Positions 44,163-57,703 of a stretch of DNA of 64,000 bases are shown here, one piece after another. The stretch is from NCBI RefSeq assembly GCF_025024155.1, contig NW_026251743.1, positions 124,001 through 188,000 of the forward strand, given 5' to 3'. Origin of the DNA: Gamsiella multidivaricata. Its lineage: Eukaryota > Mortierellomycota > Mortierellomycetes > Mortierellales > Mortierellaceae. The position numbers were made by a program, and so were the translations under genes. The notes under the pieces were generated by a model. That model did no database searches. It saw nothing but the letters and a program-made list of their open reading frames with translations, and was not told the DNA's origin. How positions within the stretch are numbered: the first letter of the stretch is position 1; every line of letters starts with the position of its first letter.

Positions 44163-47100
44163 TTACAAGTCTTCCATGGCATCTGCTGCTGCACTAGTTA
44201 CAGCATCCATCGTCGTCGTCGTCGTCGTCGTCGTCAAAGACGTCTCCATAACATCCCCGTCTGATTTCGCAGAAGAGCCCGAGTCACCAGAGTTCCTACC
44301 CTGGCCTCTTTCCTCTGCCAAGCCTTCTTCACAGCTAGACCTCTCCGCATCTGGTTCCTTGGTTGTTGCTGCTGCTGCTGCCGCAGGGACTGAGGACGAT
44401 ACACGGTATTGACCCAACAGCTGCGAAAGTTCCGAAACCTTCTGCGGGGCCGCGCTCGCATTCTCAGCAGCAGCAAGAGTACGAACATGGATTGAAACCC
44501 CAATGGGCTCGCCAGTTACATCTGCAGCCACGGGAGCAGCGTTCGAGTGCGAGTGCGAGCGCGAGTGCGAGATCAGTGCTGGCGGGGGAGGCGTCGATGC
44601 ATTTGACCGCGTTTTCCGTAGCCACTTGGCCTCTGCTTGATCCGCGACGGTCTCATTGACTGCAGGAGGTGGTGGTGGAGGACTGAAAGACTTTTGTGGC
44701 GAAAACTGAAGATGAGGCAACGACTGTGATTGCGCCAAAGGAGATGATGAGTGTGGGGTATTCATGGCTGTCAATCTTGAGGTCCCATGGGATGCTGAGG
44801 ACGATGTGCTGGCTCGTGCGAGCATAGGAACTGGTGCAACAACTGGAGCTGGCGCAACAACTGGAACCTGCGCTACTAACGAGGGACTACTACTACTACA
44901 GGCATTGCCAGTGTTATTGCTAGTATTATTCCGCCTGAAGAATCGCCTTTTGGATGTCGTAACGGACGATGCTGTAGGTGCTCCAGATACCATCGAAGCC
45001 CCGTCGCCCATCGGTGGCGTGTGGTTCCCGTGGACAGAATGCTCCGCCGAGACTAGTGTCCCATGAGTAGACGTGGCAGAAGAGTGTAGCTGTGTAGCAT
45101 TGTCGACAGTCTTACGCTTTCCAAAGAGTCCGCGCCGTTTCATCTGCGGACTATTCTCCGCTGTGATAGTACCAGCGGCGCTTTCTCCTATGACTGGTGA
45201 CGTCTGCTGCGGCCGGGCGAATTCTGACACCGAAGGCGAATAGGCATTGGCATTGGGGCCTTGCGGGTTGCTGAAGCTGCCTTGCTGGTTATTGTTATTG
45301 CCACCGCTGTTGTGATTGTTCCCGCCTCGTCTGAAAATGCTGCCGGCCCACTGTTTCGCCCAACCGACGCGTTGTCGGACCGCTCTCTTGGCCATGTTGA
45401 CGTTCATCCGTCCAGAGTTTTTCATCAAGAAGAGCATGGCGCAATTGCTGGCAAACAGCACAACGATGAAGAAGTCGAAGCTACAGTAGCGAACGACCAG
45501 CGTGAAGGCCGTCAGCATCAGTAGCGTTCGCCGTCGCTGACGCACGAACGATGTCTCACGGACCACTGTGAAGAAATCACAAAGAAAGTGGGCCAATAAA
45601 AGAGTAAGTCAACATTGTTCCTCAGCAGTGATCGCATTCCCATCATGCTGCAGCCATGCAAACTCACTTACTAGCAAGGGTCATTTTGTTGCCGTTCTTA
45701 GGGTCCGGCTCTGGATATGTCAACAGCGCAATAAACTGCAGGGGAATTTCCAGCCATGGATTGGGCTTGTCCTTGTCCTGGCTCTTTTGCTGCACTGGAC
45801 CTTCGGGCCCTTCGATCCAATTAACGAGGGCATCAATGAATGGCGACTCTGTCAACCAGCTCCACGGTCTGACGGCCACTTCTCCGCTGAGTGGGTCATC
45901 CCTTATGGTGGAAGCGTCAGTTCCGGCACTTAGTCCATCGAATGAGCTGAAGTATGACTGAGACGGTCGTATCCGATCCACAGACCGGGCCATCCGTGCT
46001 TCCTCCAAAAGCTCGCCTTGGATAATGACCAGCTCATCCGAGCTCTCCGATAGCTCCTCCGGACTCACATCCGGCGTGGGAAGGCTGTTGTGATCATCAT
46101 GTTTGTAACTGAATTCGTCGTTGTGAACAGACATTGCGGTATGTGGTCGGTCCGTCAGTGGGATAAAAGATGATTTGTGCTCCTGCGCTCCTGTAAGCGA
46201 TTGTTGCCGACGATGGTATATGGAAGCAGAGGATGCGGGTCTCTCAAAAGCGTCCGCTAGCAGTGCGTTTGAGTGATGTGGGGGCGAGGAGCCCGACTGT
46301 TGACGTCGTTGTCTGCTGTTTCGTAGCAATCCTGAGGTGTGCAATTGATGGTGAATCGCAGAGGCAGTTGCCAAATCCTCCAGTGAGATTGCTCTCCTTA
46401 ACGGTCGTCGTGTCTTAATGCTGGTTAAGTAAGGTTCAGTTATGTCCCCTTGGGAGATGTAGGAAGAATCGGAGAGGTAGCCGTCTGCGTCATGCGAATG
46501 ATCTTGCTCCAGATGGTGATCTTGGCTATCCTCTGGCTGCGTCAGTCCATCCTCTGGAGGCGTAATGGCGAGCTGAAGTAAAGAAACAAAATAGGACGAA
46601 TGAAAATGAGATTAGACGATTTGGAATATGATTCAGTCTAGTTCTTTTGCTGGTAAGGTGATACCATGCGATCCTAATTGCGCCATGGTCCCCCTCTTTT
46701 TTTTTTCTCCTTTCCTCGCCAATGAAAGACTTTACGTAATGTTCCTGCTTCCCCTGGCATAGCAAATGTCAAGGCAAAAAAAAAAAAAAAAAAAAAAAAA
46801 GATAATGATAATGATAGATAATATTTACGATGCTGTTGCGTCCAAAGGTCGACTTGAGCCAGGTGGAAATCTTTTTGGACGTGACCTTGCCCTGGATCGA
46901 CACACGGGCCATCCTCGACAGGAACGCGAGTTCTTCCTGCAACAGGTCCACAGAATCGCCCTCGGCCACTGTATTGCATTTATGGGAATCATAAACAAAT
47001 CGATCGCATACGAATACAAAACAGAGAGAATTGTACGGATTAATACCGTTGAGATTATTATTAGTGCATGAGCATGAGCACGAACATGACTAGCATGAGA

Positions 47101-47990
47101 ATTTTGTGTCACACATGAGAGTGTAAAATGTAAAAGTGGGGTGAGATGAAAGGCGGGCTGCAGTTTTTTTTTTGTCTGCTGGATTATGAAAGAACCTTGG
47201 TTCGCATCAGCGAGGAACCAGAGGAACTTTAAAATAAAAAAGAGCACATTGCGAATGTGCTCAACAAACAGAGGAGTGAGAAGACAGGTTTGTTCTCATC
47301 CGGGACTGGGATCGTTTGTCCGCGTACAGTAGTACACGAATCGGACGATGTTTGGCGAATGTAATAGTTCTCACCAAATGTGGGCTGAGAAATATTTATA
47401 ATAATGATGATGATGATGAGCCGAGGCGGCGGGATGCGGTGGAGTGGAGACAGTGACAGAGAGCAGTCGAAGGCGTTGATTTGTGTGGACGAAGTGCGGG
47501 CGTATTGCTGCTGTTGTTGATGACAGGATAAAGGAGAGAATACAAAGTGATCGGACCATGCGGTTCAGTCCTCGAAAGGGCAGTAGAAAAATATTTTTTT
47601 TGGGCGGTGTGGGCTGAATGTCCCCCAATGGCACACACATGTCGACTGCAGCAATTGCGGCTGAAGACGGCTATACCCCTCCAGTACCCTCTCTACTTTT
47701 CTTTGGAAAGACGGCGACAAAAGCCGATTTTGTATGACACGCATTCGGCTCAATTACACATCCAAAGGTGTTTAAAGGTGACTAGCAGACGAATTCATAG
47801 ATGACCATCTGTGAAGACGGGTAAAAAAAGACTTGCCTCGGTAGTGGGGGAAGCCGCGGGTGATGATACGGAAGGCATTGGAGCGATGGCGAGGGTGGTG
47901 CTGCAGCACAAAATAGTCTGTCTCGGCTAATGGCTTCCAGGCGGATCTGCCGCGCAATAGCACGCCGACAAGCCTTGGATGGACGACCAT
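44163..47990 (-). CDS. Unrecognised membrane protein with long Ser/Pro-rich tail
   Basis: The certain part is exons 46968-46829, 46572-45672 and 45565-44163, all in phase. Two upstream exons are likely. One is 47990-47837 (ATG, MVVHPRLVGVLLRGRSAWKP), ending at a GCAAGT donor. The other ends at 47196 (HIRNVLFFILKFLWFLADAN), with its start uncertain (47294 keeps phase; 47259 has a better acceptor). Hydrophobic segments are LFFILKFLWFLA and, in the last exon, LLMLTAFTLVVRY and FFIVVLFASNCAMLFLM. A conserved-looking block lies between (EELAFLSRMARVSIQGKVTSKK; PWLEIPLQFIALLTYPEPD). The C-terminal 350 residues are Asn/Ser/Pro-rich and end in a poly-Thr run. No family recognised. Confidence 0.6.
44211..44235. 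repeat. CGT trinucleotide repeat inside coding sequence
   Basis: About eight tandem CGT units. On the coding (minus) strand they encode a poly-Thr run near the C-terminus of the membrane protein. Confidence 0.85.
46776..46800. repeat. Poly(A) tract in an intron
   Basis: About 25 consecutive A residues within the intron 46573-46828 of the membrane protein gene. Confidence 0.8.
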
Positions 47991-48706
47991 CGACGCAGCC
48001 CTGTCGTTTGCTGTGCGATTATTATCTGAGTGTATTGTCAACTGAGGGACGGTAGGGGGTTCGTTGGTTGGTTAGAGCGGAATGATGAAAGATGATTGCG
48101 GGATGAGCAGAAAGAGGGAATCACAGACGGGATGGCATGGTGCAAGCGGGATGAGAAGTAAGTGTAGAAAAAGATGTATGAGGTTGATGAAAGCGATGCA
48201 AAAAAGAAGTTGAAGCTCCGCAATGCGGCCCAATAATGCGCATCCCTTTTGATTTATTACTCTGAGACCGCGCTCGGTTTAATATAATACTTCTACCGCA
48301 CAACTTCCATGGACTTCACCATATTTCCGCGATTGCTTCCCGAATAAACCTTAACATTGCCTTAGGAAAACTAATTGGGGTAGGAAACGCAGCAAAGCGA
48401 CAAGGAATAAGCCGTTCCAGCACCTTCGGTTAAATTTACCGGAAGAATAATTATCAAATACGAATGAATGTATAGGCGGATGTTCAATTGAACCTTATTT
48501 GTATATCTGCGACGGAAATGGACACAGAAAGGTTGACCATACCATCACACACCAGAGCACATGCAGATGCATGGGTGCATGGATGCATGGATGCATCCCG
48601 CTAAACAGTATGGGGCGCGTGCTATTGCTACCAGCTCTAGGGGCGCATGCGAAAGATGCTCTCTGTATTGCATGCGTATGTGTCGAAGTCCTACTCTGGT
48701 TCCTAT
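47991..48706. other. Intergenic region
   Basis: About 715 bp between two minus-strand genes. It contains an 8-bp repeat of TGCATGGA at about 48567-48597. No gene is recognised. Confidence 0.4.
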
Positions 48707-51700
48707 CTATCTCTGCGACCGGCTCCTAAGATGATGGTGATGCCGCGTCTTCTTCCTCTTTTTCTCAAGCTGCCGCTGTTTCTGGGCCTTTAAAGGCAGT
48801 CCGCGACGACTGACACCGCCCTCGACAACCTTGTCTGTCTCCTGTTCAACTACCTTATTCACTTCCCGATCCAAAAATCCTACTCCAGGCTGCGATTGAC
48901 TAACAAACGATCCATAAACCATCATCTGGTTCGGGTTTACATTCGCATCCAACGGCCCAGTCACCCTCGCTCCCTCCGAGGACGACGTCGACGATGACGA
49001 TGTTGATGAATGCGGTGAACGCGGCGAACGCGGCGATGCTTCTGCCTGAACTGCACCATACACAATCGCGCCTATCAGCACCATCGCCATCAGAATTGTC
49101 AAATAAAGCCGACAAAACTCCACCACCATACAACACCGATGCACTTCCTCAGGTCCCATAGCCCGCTGCAACGGCTCCGGCATAAACCTATACATCGCCA
49201 CCGATTCTTCTTGCTGCTGTTGGTGCCGTTGCTGTAGCTGATACGCATGCCAGCGCTCCCGTCGAAGACGCCGTCTTCGGGCACGTCGCGATTCCGACAC
49301 AGACCCGCCTCTAGGCTGAGGCCGACGACAGAACAGAAGCAGTTGGATCCAGTTGTGAAGAGACCAGCAGCATCGTCCAGGCCTTGAACTTGCTCCTCCT
49401 TGATCGCTTCCATCATGAGCGTTTTGGTCATTCTCGTCTGAGGAGCTGTTGGTGTCGCTGCTACTGTCAATGAATTCACCAGGTGGATACATGAACAGGT
49501 CGTCATCTGAAGGCGGATATTCATACGTAGAAGAGTCATAGTCCTCGCGCTCCAGGGTCTCCCAATAAAGCCCCCACTGTCGTTCTTGATCCTCCTCTAA
49601 TTCCTCCTGGGGCCGTCTTTGTGGCTGTGAATCTGTCTTTCCTTCACCGGGAGTGCTTTGATCTTGCTGTTCTGTCCTGAGGCGTGTTACTGAATGTTTG
49701 TCTTGAGTCTTTTCGTTTAGATGAGCCGGTTCTGTCTCCAATTCAGTACTAGACGCGCGAATTGATCCTGACGACTCTGCGTGCATTTCAAAGTTAGGAC
49801 TTGTACCCTGCAAATCTGTACCCCTCTGTGTATCCGATCTCTCCGCCATTGTCTGCACCATCGTTGCTGATACTCGCGCGTCCGATGACCCTGCGCCTCT
49901 GCGCGAGAACCGCGACAGCCAAGACCGCTGTGGACCCCTACTCTGTCCATACGTATCTCGTTCGCCACCTTGTGGCACATCCTGTTCAGCTTGGCTGTCG
50001 TTTATAAATCCTGATGTGGGACCTTGGTGAGATACCTCTTCTGCATTACTCTCGCTAATACTGACACTCCTGCGATGGCCTTCATTTGATGATCGTCGTC
50101 CTTCCAACACAACTGTTGAGACAGGGCAAGGGATCACGCCTACTCGCCCCACACGGTCCTCAAAGTCCTCGCGGCTCAGATGACGAAAGAGCAGCCGCTG
50201 AAAAGATGGAAAGAGTAGAAAGTCTTTGCTTGTTCCAATCATGACCGCTACGCGATCTCCCTCCTGCACTGGAACCCACTTACATCCGTTGGTATCGCTG
50301 TCCAGTGGCACCTCAGCTGGTTTTGCACAACCATTTTCCTCGTTGGACCCTGAGCCCTCCCTATCCTCATTTTGCCTCTGCTCCTGCGCCTGGCTCGAAT
50401 CCTGAGCGCTTTGCGACGCCTGCGGTTGCTGTGAAGAGGGCGGTCTTTGGGCATAGATCGATATGCCACCAAAACACTTGGCCACAGGTTCTGGGAGCGT
50501 GGATATCGCAAACGGCGACAACTTTGTGCTGGGCATGACAAATGGCTGCGGATTTGGGTCCCACCACGGCTGGACTTTTGGCGGTGGCCGACATGATCGG
50601 ACAGCGGCGTCTTTCTGCCGCTTCTTTTCATTCAAGAGAGGGGTCTTATATCGGATCTTTGGATCTTCCTGCTGTTCTTGCGCATGTGCCTGTTGCTGAC
50701 GGATATCCTCCAGCTCCACCTCGTCTAGCGGAGCTGATACCTGAACGGATTGAAAATTCCCTCCAACCTTGCCCGTATCGATGTCTGTTGATGCGATGTC
50801 CGAGTCAGCCTTCGTAAATTCCTTCTCTTGCCGATCACATTTATCATCCGTAATTCTGGTACAGACGTACTTTGGTAATCGCAGACCCCGTTCAGAAGGC
50901 TCCAGCAGCGTAATGTCCTTGCCCAGTCTGTAGCGCATAGATCTCGTCTTTGATCGAGAAGCCGTTGTCGATGAGGTCTTGTCAAAGGCAGTAAGACTCC
51001 GTTGCCAGCGCCTCCACTCCAGTTCGTGCTGAGCCTCAAGCTCCAGGTTGCCAATTCGACCTTGCCGCCATCTTTCCTTCTGGAGCTCCTTTTCGTGCTG
51101 GATTCTCTCTAGGGTCTGCTCGGATTCCTCCGCCGACGATATTTCCTGCTGATAATGAGGATCAGGATGATGGCGGTGATGCTGATGTTGATGGTAATTT
51201 GGTCTCGGAACTCCTGGAGGCCGAGTCGCCATCGCCCAGGGTTCGTGCCACCATCCCCCGTGCCCGGGTTCAAGGACAATAAAAAATGTCGGGTCTCCAT
51301 CCGTGTCCATGTTAGTCAAAGGATTCCTCAGCGCTCGGTTCTGAATCAGCGAGTGGACAAATTGTGGGGTCTTTGGCGGTTTGTGTACAACTGCTGCTTC
51401 CCTAGATTGGTTCCGCTGATCGTGCAAAGGATCGTCGATCGCAATTGCGATAGAGTCCGGACAATCTGAAGGTTCCCGTTGGGGTTGGGGCTGAGATCGA
51501 TGATCCTCTTCGTCGTCGTCTTTCTCCGAGATGGCATCCGTGTCTCGATCCGAGCCCGTACCCCCATCCTCCGTTTCCTCGGGCCTTTCAAAGTACCCAG
51601 GAAAGTTCGTCCTGAGTGCTCGAGAGCGAATTTTTTGGGTCTGAAAGATCAAGCGTAAGATGTGCTGTGCATGGTAATAATCTGAATGCTTTGGCGGCGC

Positions 51701-52075
51701 GGGTACTGTGCAACCACAGGAACATCCCTGCGTGGTCTGCAACCGTGCAAGAATCAGTGATACAGGTTGTCCTACGTAAAAAAATAAAATAAAAAAAATG
51801 GCGGCAAGTGTGAGGCGGACATGATCTGAACAGAAGGATGTAATTCAGATAGGCGATTGACTTGACTTACCCTGCATATTTGAGATCCTATCTTTGAACT
51901 CCTCATCCTTCGCTGCGTCTTCTTCGCCATCATTTCGGTCGTTTGCCTTTGACTGACGCGGACGATGGCGTAAATAGGTTGAGAATGGCTCGAAGGTGAG
52001 TGGGTCGAGTGTAGAGAGCGGAATGCTCCCGATCCATCTGTTAGTTGGAGTCACGAAATGGATCTGGCCCGACAT
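48707..52075 (-). CDS. Large single-span protein of unknown function
   Basis: Two exons (52075-51871, 51771-48707) join in phase to 1089 aa; the acceptor at 51771, not the nearer CAG, keeps the frame. Likely folded blocks separated by disorder are the N-terminus (SGQIHFVTPTNRWIGSIPLS), a Cys block with CSCGCTVPAPPKHSDYYHAQHIL, FFIVLEPGHGGWWHEPWAM, LRLPKYVCTRITDDKCDRQ, WWDPNPQPFVMPSTKLSPF, and WVPVQEGDRVAVMIG followed by FLLFPSFQRLLFRHL. Long Glu/Gln/Asp-rich linkers lie between. A Cys/Arg-rich juxtamembrane region (EVHRCCMVVEFCRLY) precedes one membrane span (LTILMAMVLIGAIVYGAV) about 110 residues from the C-terminus. The tail ends Lys/Arg/His-rich. I recognise no family. Confidence 0.75.
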
Positions 52076-52700
52076 GGCAGGCTTGCTATCTCAACTATTC
52101 AGTGCCTGAAGCCATGAGTAGGTGTTGACGAATGAAGCATTGAAATGACAGGACAGCTCGAGGAGCTCTCGTACTACAGTTGCACTTACACGGCCAACAA
52201 AGAAGGACAGCTGAGAAAAGGTAAAAAGAGAGAGTCGAATGAGTGGGTGGTCAAGAGAAGAGAGGATGGAAAAGTGTATGGATGCAGCGAGAGGAGAGGA
52301 GGGAGGGTGATGGTAGTGGTTCTGTGATTCCCTAATTCCTCAAGTGATTCCGGTAGGACCTGAGAAGACGAGGCGAGGTGTATGTGTCTCTACTTCGTCG
52401 CTCCTCCTTTTTGTTCACTCTATCATCTAAACATACCCATAGTCTATACATTCGTGGTCGATAACTTTGAAAATCCATGGTTCTTTGTGTGTAGCATAGA
52501 GACAACATTGAGTACTAGACTTGGTGTTCTATTTTGATGGTCTGTTCTTTATCAGCAAGATGTGCAATATATCGTCGATAAGCACCATTGTATGTAGAAC
52601 AGATTTATTAAAGAAAACGGTATACACCGATGATAGATAATGAATGGTAATGATAGCTTGGCTATTTGTCTCCCCGAGAGCGTGCTCCTTCCTTGCTCTT
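52076..52700. other. Intergenic region
   Basis: About 625 bp holding the promoter of the 1089-aa protein (purine-rich on the plus strand at 52200-52320) and the 3' flank of pyruvate carboxylase. No gene is recognised. Confidence 0.4.
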
Positions 52701-55700
52701 TTACCCATGAACAATACGAGCGACGAGGTCCCCGCTTGACAACGAGTCATTCTCCTTGATCGGCACGTACTCGACCTTGCCAGAGCATGGTGCAGACACA
52801 ACTGTCTCCATCTTCATTGCCGACAGAATACAGATTGGATCGCCCTCCTTCACAACTGTGCCCTGCTTCACGCGGATTTCGACCACAACTCCCGACATTG
52901 GTGCGCCAATATCGCCCACGCTACCTGGGTTGGCTCTCTCGCGTGCAGTGTGCTCAACGGCCGCGTTCTTGTCCTGCACACTCACATTACGACCCTCTCC
53001 GTTCAACTCAAAGAACACATCACGCTTGCCCGATGAAGCATTGATCGGTCCAACCGCCAACAACTTGATGATTAGCGTCTTGCCCTTCTCGATCTCCACA
53101 TTGACTTCCTCACCAACCTCGAGCTTGCTCAAGAAATAGCGCGTGGGCAGCACTGAAAGATCGCCGTATGCCTCGACCTTCGCGCGGTATTCGTCAAAGA
53201 CCTTAGGGTAAATAGCTGCTGAGGACACATCGACGTCGCGGATTGTCTTGCCATATTTCTTCATCAGCTCTTGCTTCAAACCTGCCAGATCAAACTCGCC
53301 CATGTCGGCACCAGGCCGTCCCTCAATGCGAGGCATTCCACGGATGATGGCCGTGCGCAAAGGCTCAGGGAATCCGCCATAAGGTTGGCCGAGATAGCCC
53401 TGGAAGAACTCGACGACACTGGTAGGGAAGTTCAAAGACGCGGCTTTCTCCTTCACTTCTTCACCGCTCAAAGAGTTCGACACCATGAACTGCGCTAAAT
53501 CACCGACAACCTTCGACGAGGGTGTGACCTTGACAATATCGCCGCACAGCTGGTTGGCCTCTATGTATGCCTTCTTGATCTCGTTCCATTGAGTGCCCAA
53601 TCCGAGCTGCTGTGCCTGGAACATCAGGTTAGTGTACTGACCGCCGGGCATTTCGTGCTGGTACACACCAGAGTCTGCAGCGCGAACGTTGGCCTCGAAT
53701 CCAGAGTACAGCAGACGAGCCTGCTCCCAGTAGCTGTTGATAGCAATTACGTCCTCCTGACGAATTCCAGTACCCATCTCCGTGTGTTCGAGCGCAGCAA
53801 CGACAGCCCCCATCGACGGCTGGGATGTCACTCCGGACATAATATCGACCGCCAAGTCAATGACATCTGCGCCTGCCGCAGCTGCCGCCAACATGGAGGC
53901 AACTCCGGTACCGGCAGTGTCGTGCGTGTGCATGTGGATGGGCAGGTCAGGGAAGCGCTTACGAATAGCACCAACGAGAATGGTGGCGGCAGTGGGCTTC
54001 AAAAGACCCGCCATATCCTTGATCGCCAAAATGTGAATGCCCTCGTTGACCAACTCCTGAACAAAGTTAAGGTAGTACTCCAAGTTGTGCTTAGTACGTT
54101 TGGGATCCGATACATCACCGGTATAGCAGACGGCGGCCTCGACGATACCACCGGCAGCTTTAACGGCCTGGATACCCAATCGCATGTTGTCGATGTAATT
54201 CAAGCTGTCGAAGATACGGAAGACATCCATTCCGCTCTGAACGGCCTTGGCACAGAAGTCAAAGATGACGTTGTCGGGATAACTGGTGTATCCAACAGCG
54301 TTGGCGCCACGGAACAGCATTTGGAAAGGAATGTTGGGGACTAGCTTGCGAAGCTGGATCAGACGGTCCCAAGGATCTTCGTGCAAGAAGCGCATGGCAA
54401 CATCAAATGTCGCTCCTCCCCACATCTCGAGCGAGTAGGCGTTCGAAAGAGCATGAGCGGTCGTCGGTGCAATGTTGAGGAGATCTATAAAGAATGAACA
54501 GATCAGTATCGTATTAGACATTTGCTGGAATTTTTCCGACGATTGATTACAGCACGAGTGACGCTTGTATGCCAGACTTACCGATGGTGCGGACACGAGT
54601 GGCAAGCAAACTTTGGTGAGCGTCTCTCCAGGTGGTATCAGTGATCAAAACACCGGGGTAAGCACGAACGGCCTTGGCAAAGCCCTCAGCACCCTTCTCC
54701 AAGAAGACCTTACGCCATCCAGTGGTAGGGGGCACTGCAACATCAACAGCCTGCGTCGAGTCCTCCTTGCTGGACAGACTGGGGATTAACAGCTCCTTCT
54801 TCAAGAGAGGCTCTCCCTATATGAATAAAGTTCGCTCGAGTCAGATCTTTGTGCAACTTGAATAGAGCAATAACAAAGACGATAGAAAGACAAAGGAGCA
54901 GGTATCATACGATCTGACCAGCAATGCTGGGTCCATTGACGGCGACATCTCCGAGATAGGCCAACAGCTTCTGGGCACGGTTGAGCTGCTTGACCAGGTT
55001 GAACAAGCCAGGAGTATCATCGATGAAGGTTGTCCAACACTTGCCCTGGATGAAAGTCTCGTGTGTGATAAGGCGCTGAACGAAAGGAATATTGGTCTTG
55101 ACACCACGGATACGGAACTCCACGAGAGCTCGGACGACCTTGCGTCTGGCGAGCTCATAGGTGGCAGCCGAGCAGGTCACCTTGACGAGCAAAGAGTCGT
55201 AGTGAGGAGTGATCACAGCACCGACAAATCCTTGACCACCGTCGAGACGGACTCCGTTACCGCCAGCCGAGCGGTACACCTCAATCCTGCCGGTATCGGG
55301 CTGGAAATTTTGCGCTGGATCTTCGGTTGTGACACGGCATTGGATGGCAAAACCGCGGATCTGAATTTTGTCCTGAGTCAGTCCTAGCTCGGGCAAAAGA
55401 ATACCTGCAGCGATCTGAATCTGAGCAGCAACAATATCAATGCCAGTAATCTCCTCTATAAAGCGCAGAGAGTACGTGTTAACCTCAAGAATCCTCAGTT
55501 TGTAAAACACCCTTTTGAGCACGAAATACTGCTTACCAGTGATGGTATGCTCGACCTGAATACGGGGGTTAATCTCAATAAAATAATGGCGATCTTGCTG
55601 GTCAACCAAGAACTCTGCAGTACCAGCGTTCTTGTACTTGACATGCTTGGCCAACTTGATCGCGTCGTTCAAGATGGCGTCTCTTACAGAAGGGGTCAGC

Positions 55701-57703
55701 GACTTGGCTGGTGCGATCTCAACGACCTTTTGGTGGCGACGTTGAACCGAGCAATCACGCTCAAAGAGATGAACGACATTGCCAGCCTCATCGGCCAGCA
55801 GCTGGACCTCAATATGACGAGGCTTGTCGAGGAAGCGCTCGATAAACACGGTGCCATCGCCAAAGGCTTGCTTGGCCTCGGAAGTCGCGCGCTCGAATCC
55901 TTCTGCGAAATCAGCCTGAGAACGAACAACACGCATACCACGTCCACCACCGCCCATGGCGGCCTTGATAATGACGGGGAAGCCATATTCTAATAGAAGA
56001 ACACCAGATGTGAGCAAATAATCGACTACAGTTGCGTAATCTTTACGCCCACAAGTGCTGTCCGAACATACGTTTGACAAACGTCTCGGCGTCTTTGACC
56101 GAGCTGATGGGCCCAGGAGTACCGGGGACAACTGGAACACCGGCGGCAATGGCTGTTCATGGAAAAGGAATATGTCAGTTGTCAAAAATGTGACCTCATC
56201 ATAACGCTGCGATTCTTTGTCCTGCTGGGCTCCTTACCGATGTCGCGAGCTTTGGTCTTGTCACCCAAAGCCTCAATGACATGGGGAGCAGGCCCAACAA
56301 ATGCGATGCCGTTGTCAGCGCACTTTTTGGCGAAGCTAGCATTCTCACTGAGGAAACCATATCCGGGATGGATCATGGAGACATCGTGCAACTTAGCAAT
56401 ACGAATGATTTCGTCCTGTGCAAGATATGCTCCTACAGGTGTGAACTTTGATGGATCTCCGATCTGATATGCCTCATCAGCCTAGGGACAATGATGCACG
56501 ACGATAGAATGTTGGTCAAATGTGCGGATCATTTTATTCGCGAAGGGATATGACGATCGATTAGTGTTCATGTCTGAGGGAAGCAGTGTATCAGCTGCTG
56601 TAACAGGAACATGTTCTCGGAAAAAATGAAGTCAAGGCTGCAGCGCCGAAGAGTTCTTGACCCCTTGCTTTCCAAAAAAGAGCAAGTCCGAGGAAATGAA
56701 GATGAGAACACAAGGTGTGATAAAAAAAAAGCGACACAGGATGGGTCATCGACTATCTTTGCTGGCAATTGCTGCTGATCGACCACTGGAGTACAGAGTG
56801 AATTTCCCACAGGGCTAGTGCCATAATGGGCCGAGCTCTGCTTTCTAATCATTCATGCTCCTTGGTTTGTGTGGTCGTTATCAGAGATAATGGATAAACG
56901 AACGAACAAACGACCAACAAGTGGACGCCGAGTAGAGTTACTCCGCCTATCAATTGATACCGATAACTCTGTTGTATTTTCCACAAGGCCTTTCTTCTTT
57001 ATCAGCAATGACCAAAAGAGAAGGGGTGTAACAATATCCAAAAAAAATAAAGCATATCAGCCAGATTTGATGGTTAAAGATGCTGATGTTGATGATGATG
57101 GAGTGCGATATGAGAGGCCAGCAACAGAGTTATGACCCATTCAAGGTTCATAAAGATAATAAAACTAGCCCTCATCAGAAATTCTATTCAGTCGTTATTA
57201 CTCCGCCTGGCCTCCATCGATTTCGTTTCTTTCTGTCATATGTGGCCAAAGAGGGAACAGTCACCACTCTCTTTATTCCCAGCCCACCCAAAACCCAATG
57301 ACCTGAAAAGTAAAATAAAAAAACTCTAACCCCGCATTCTGAGTATGCCTGCTTTGAGCAAACACCCTTTTTTCCAGCTTGATGGCATTGTCGAAATGTT
57401 CATTGGTGCCTGGATGATGCTTCTCCGTTTTCCCTCTTGGCTGCTATTTTTTTTTTTTTTTTTTTTTTTGCAAGTTTCCCACACATCCTTGTCAAAAATG
57501 CTTACCTTATAGCGATGCATCGAGAGTCTGTCTTCGTACGAAAACAGGGCCACGGTCTTCATGGCCAGCTCGTGTGCGGAGCGGAAGACGCGGATGGCAA
57601 TCTCGCCACGGTTGGCGACGAGAATCTTTTTGAGTACATCGTCTGGATGGGCGGTTGTGGATCGACGGATGGTATCGACGGTATGTTCCTCGGGGTGGAC
57701 CAT
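52701..57703 (-). CDS. PYC1: Pyruvate carboxylase
   Basis: Biotin enzyme that carboxylates pyruvate to oxaloacetate, feeding gluconeogenesis and the TCA cycle. Seven exons (57703-57506, 56481-56238, 56152-56072, 55989-55537, 55455-54911, 54816-54582, 54484-52701) close in phase to 1179 aa, the same size as yeast Pyc1. Biotin carboxylase domain (residues about 20-480): [21 protein letters not shown]-grasp [25 protein letters not shown]. Carboxyltransferase domain (about 560-840): [44 protein letters not shown]. The C-terminal biotinyl domain has the acceptor Lys in AMKM. There is no mitochondrial presequence, so it is probably cytosolic as in other fungi. The first intron is 1024 nt, far longer than the others. 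Confidence 0.97.
56482..57505 (-). other. Long first intron of pyruvate carboxylase
   Basis: A 1024-nt intron bounded by GTAAGC and CAG-like CCCTAG. It contains a T tract of about 22 at 57449-57470 and no open frame with recognisable motifs. Long first introns sometimes hold expression-enhancing elements; no specific element is visible. Confidence 0.6.

Noticed and set aside
48565..48598. Repeats of TGCATGGA considered as a regulatory array
   Set aside because: Short simple repeat in an intergenic region with no nearby start codon.
53589..54344. Long open frame on the plus strand inside pyruvate carboxylase
   Set aside because: Antisense shadow of the carboxyltransferase coding sequence; caused by codon bias, no independent motif.
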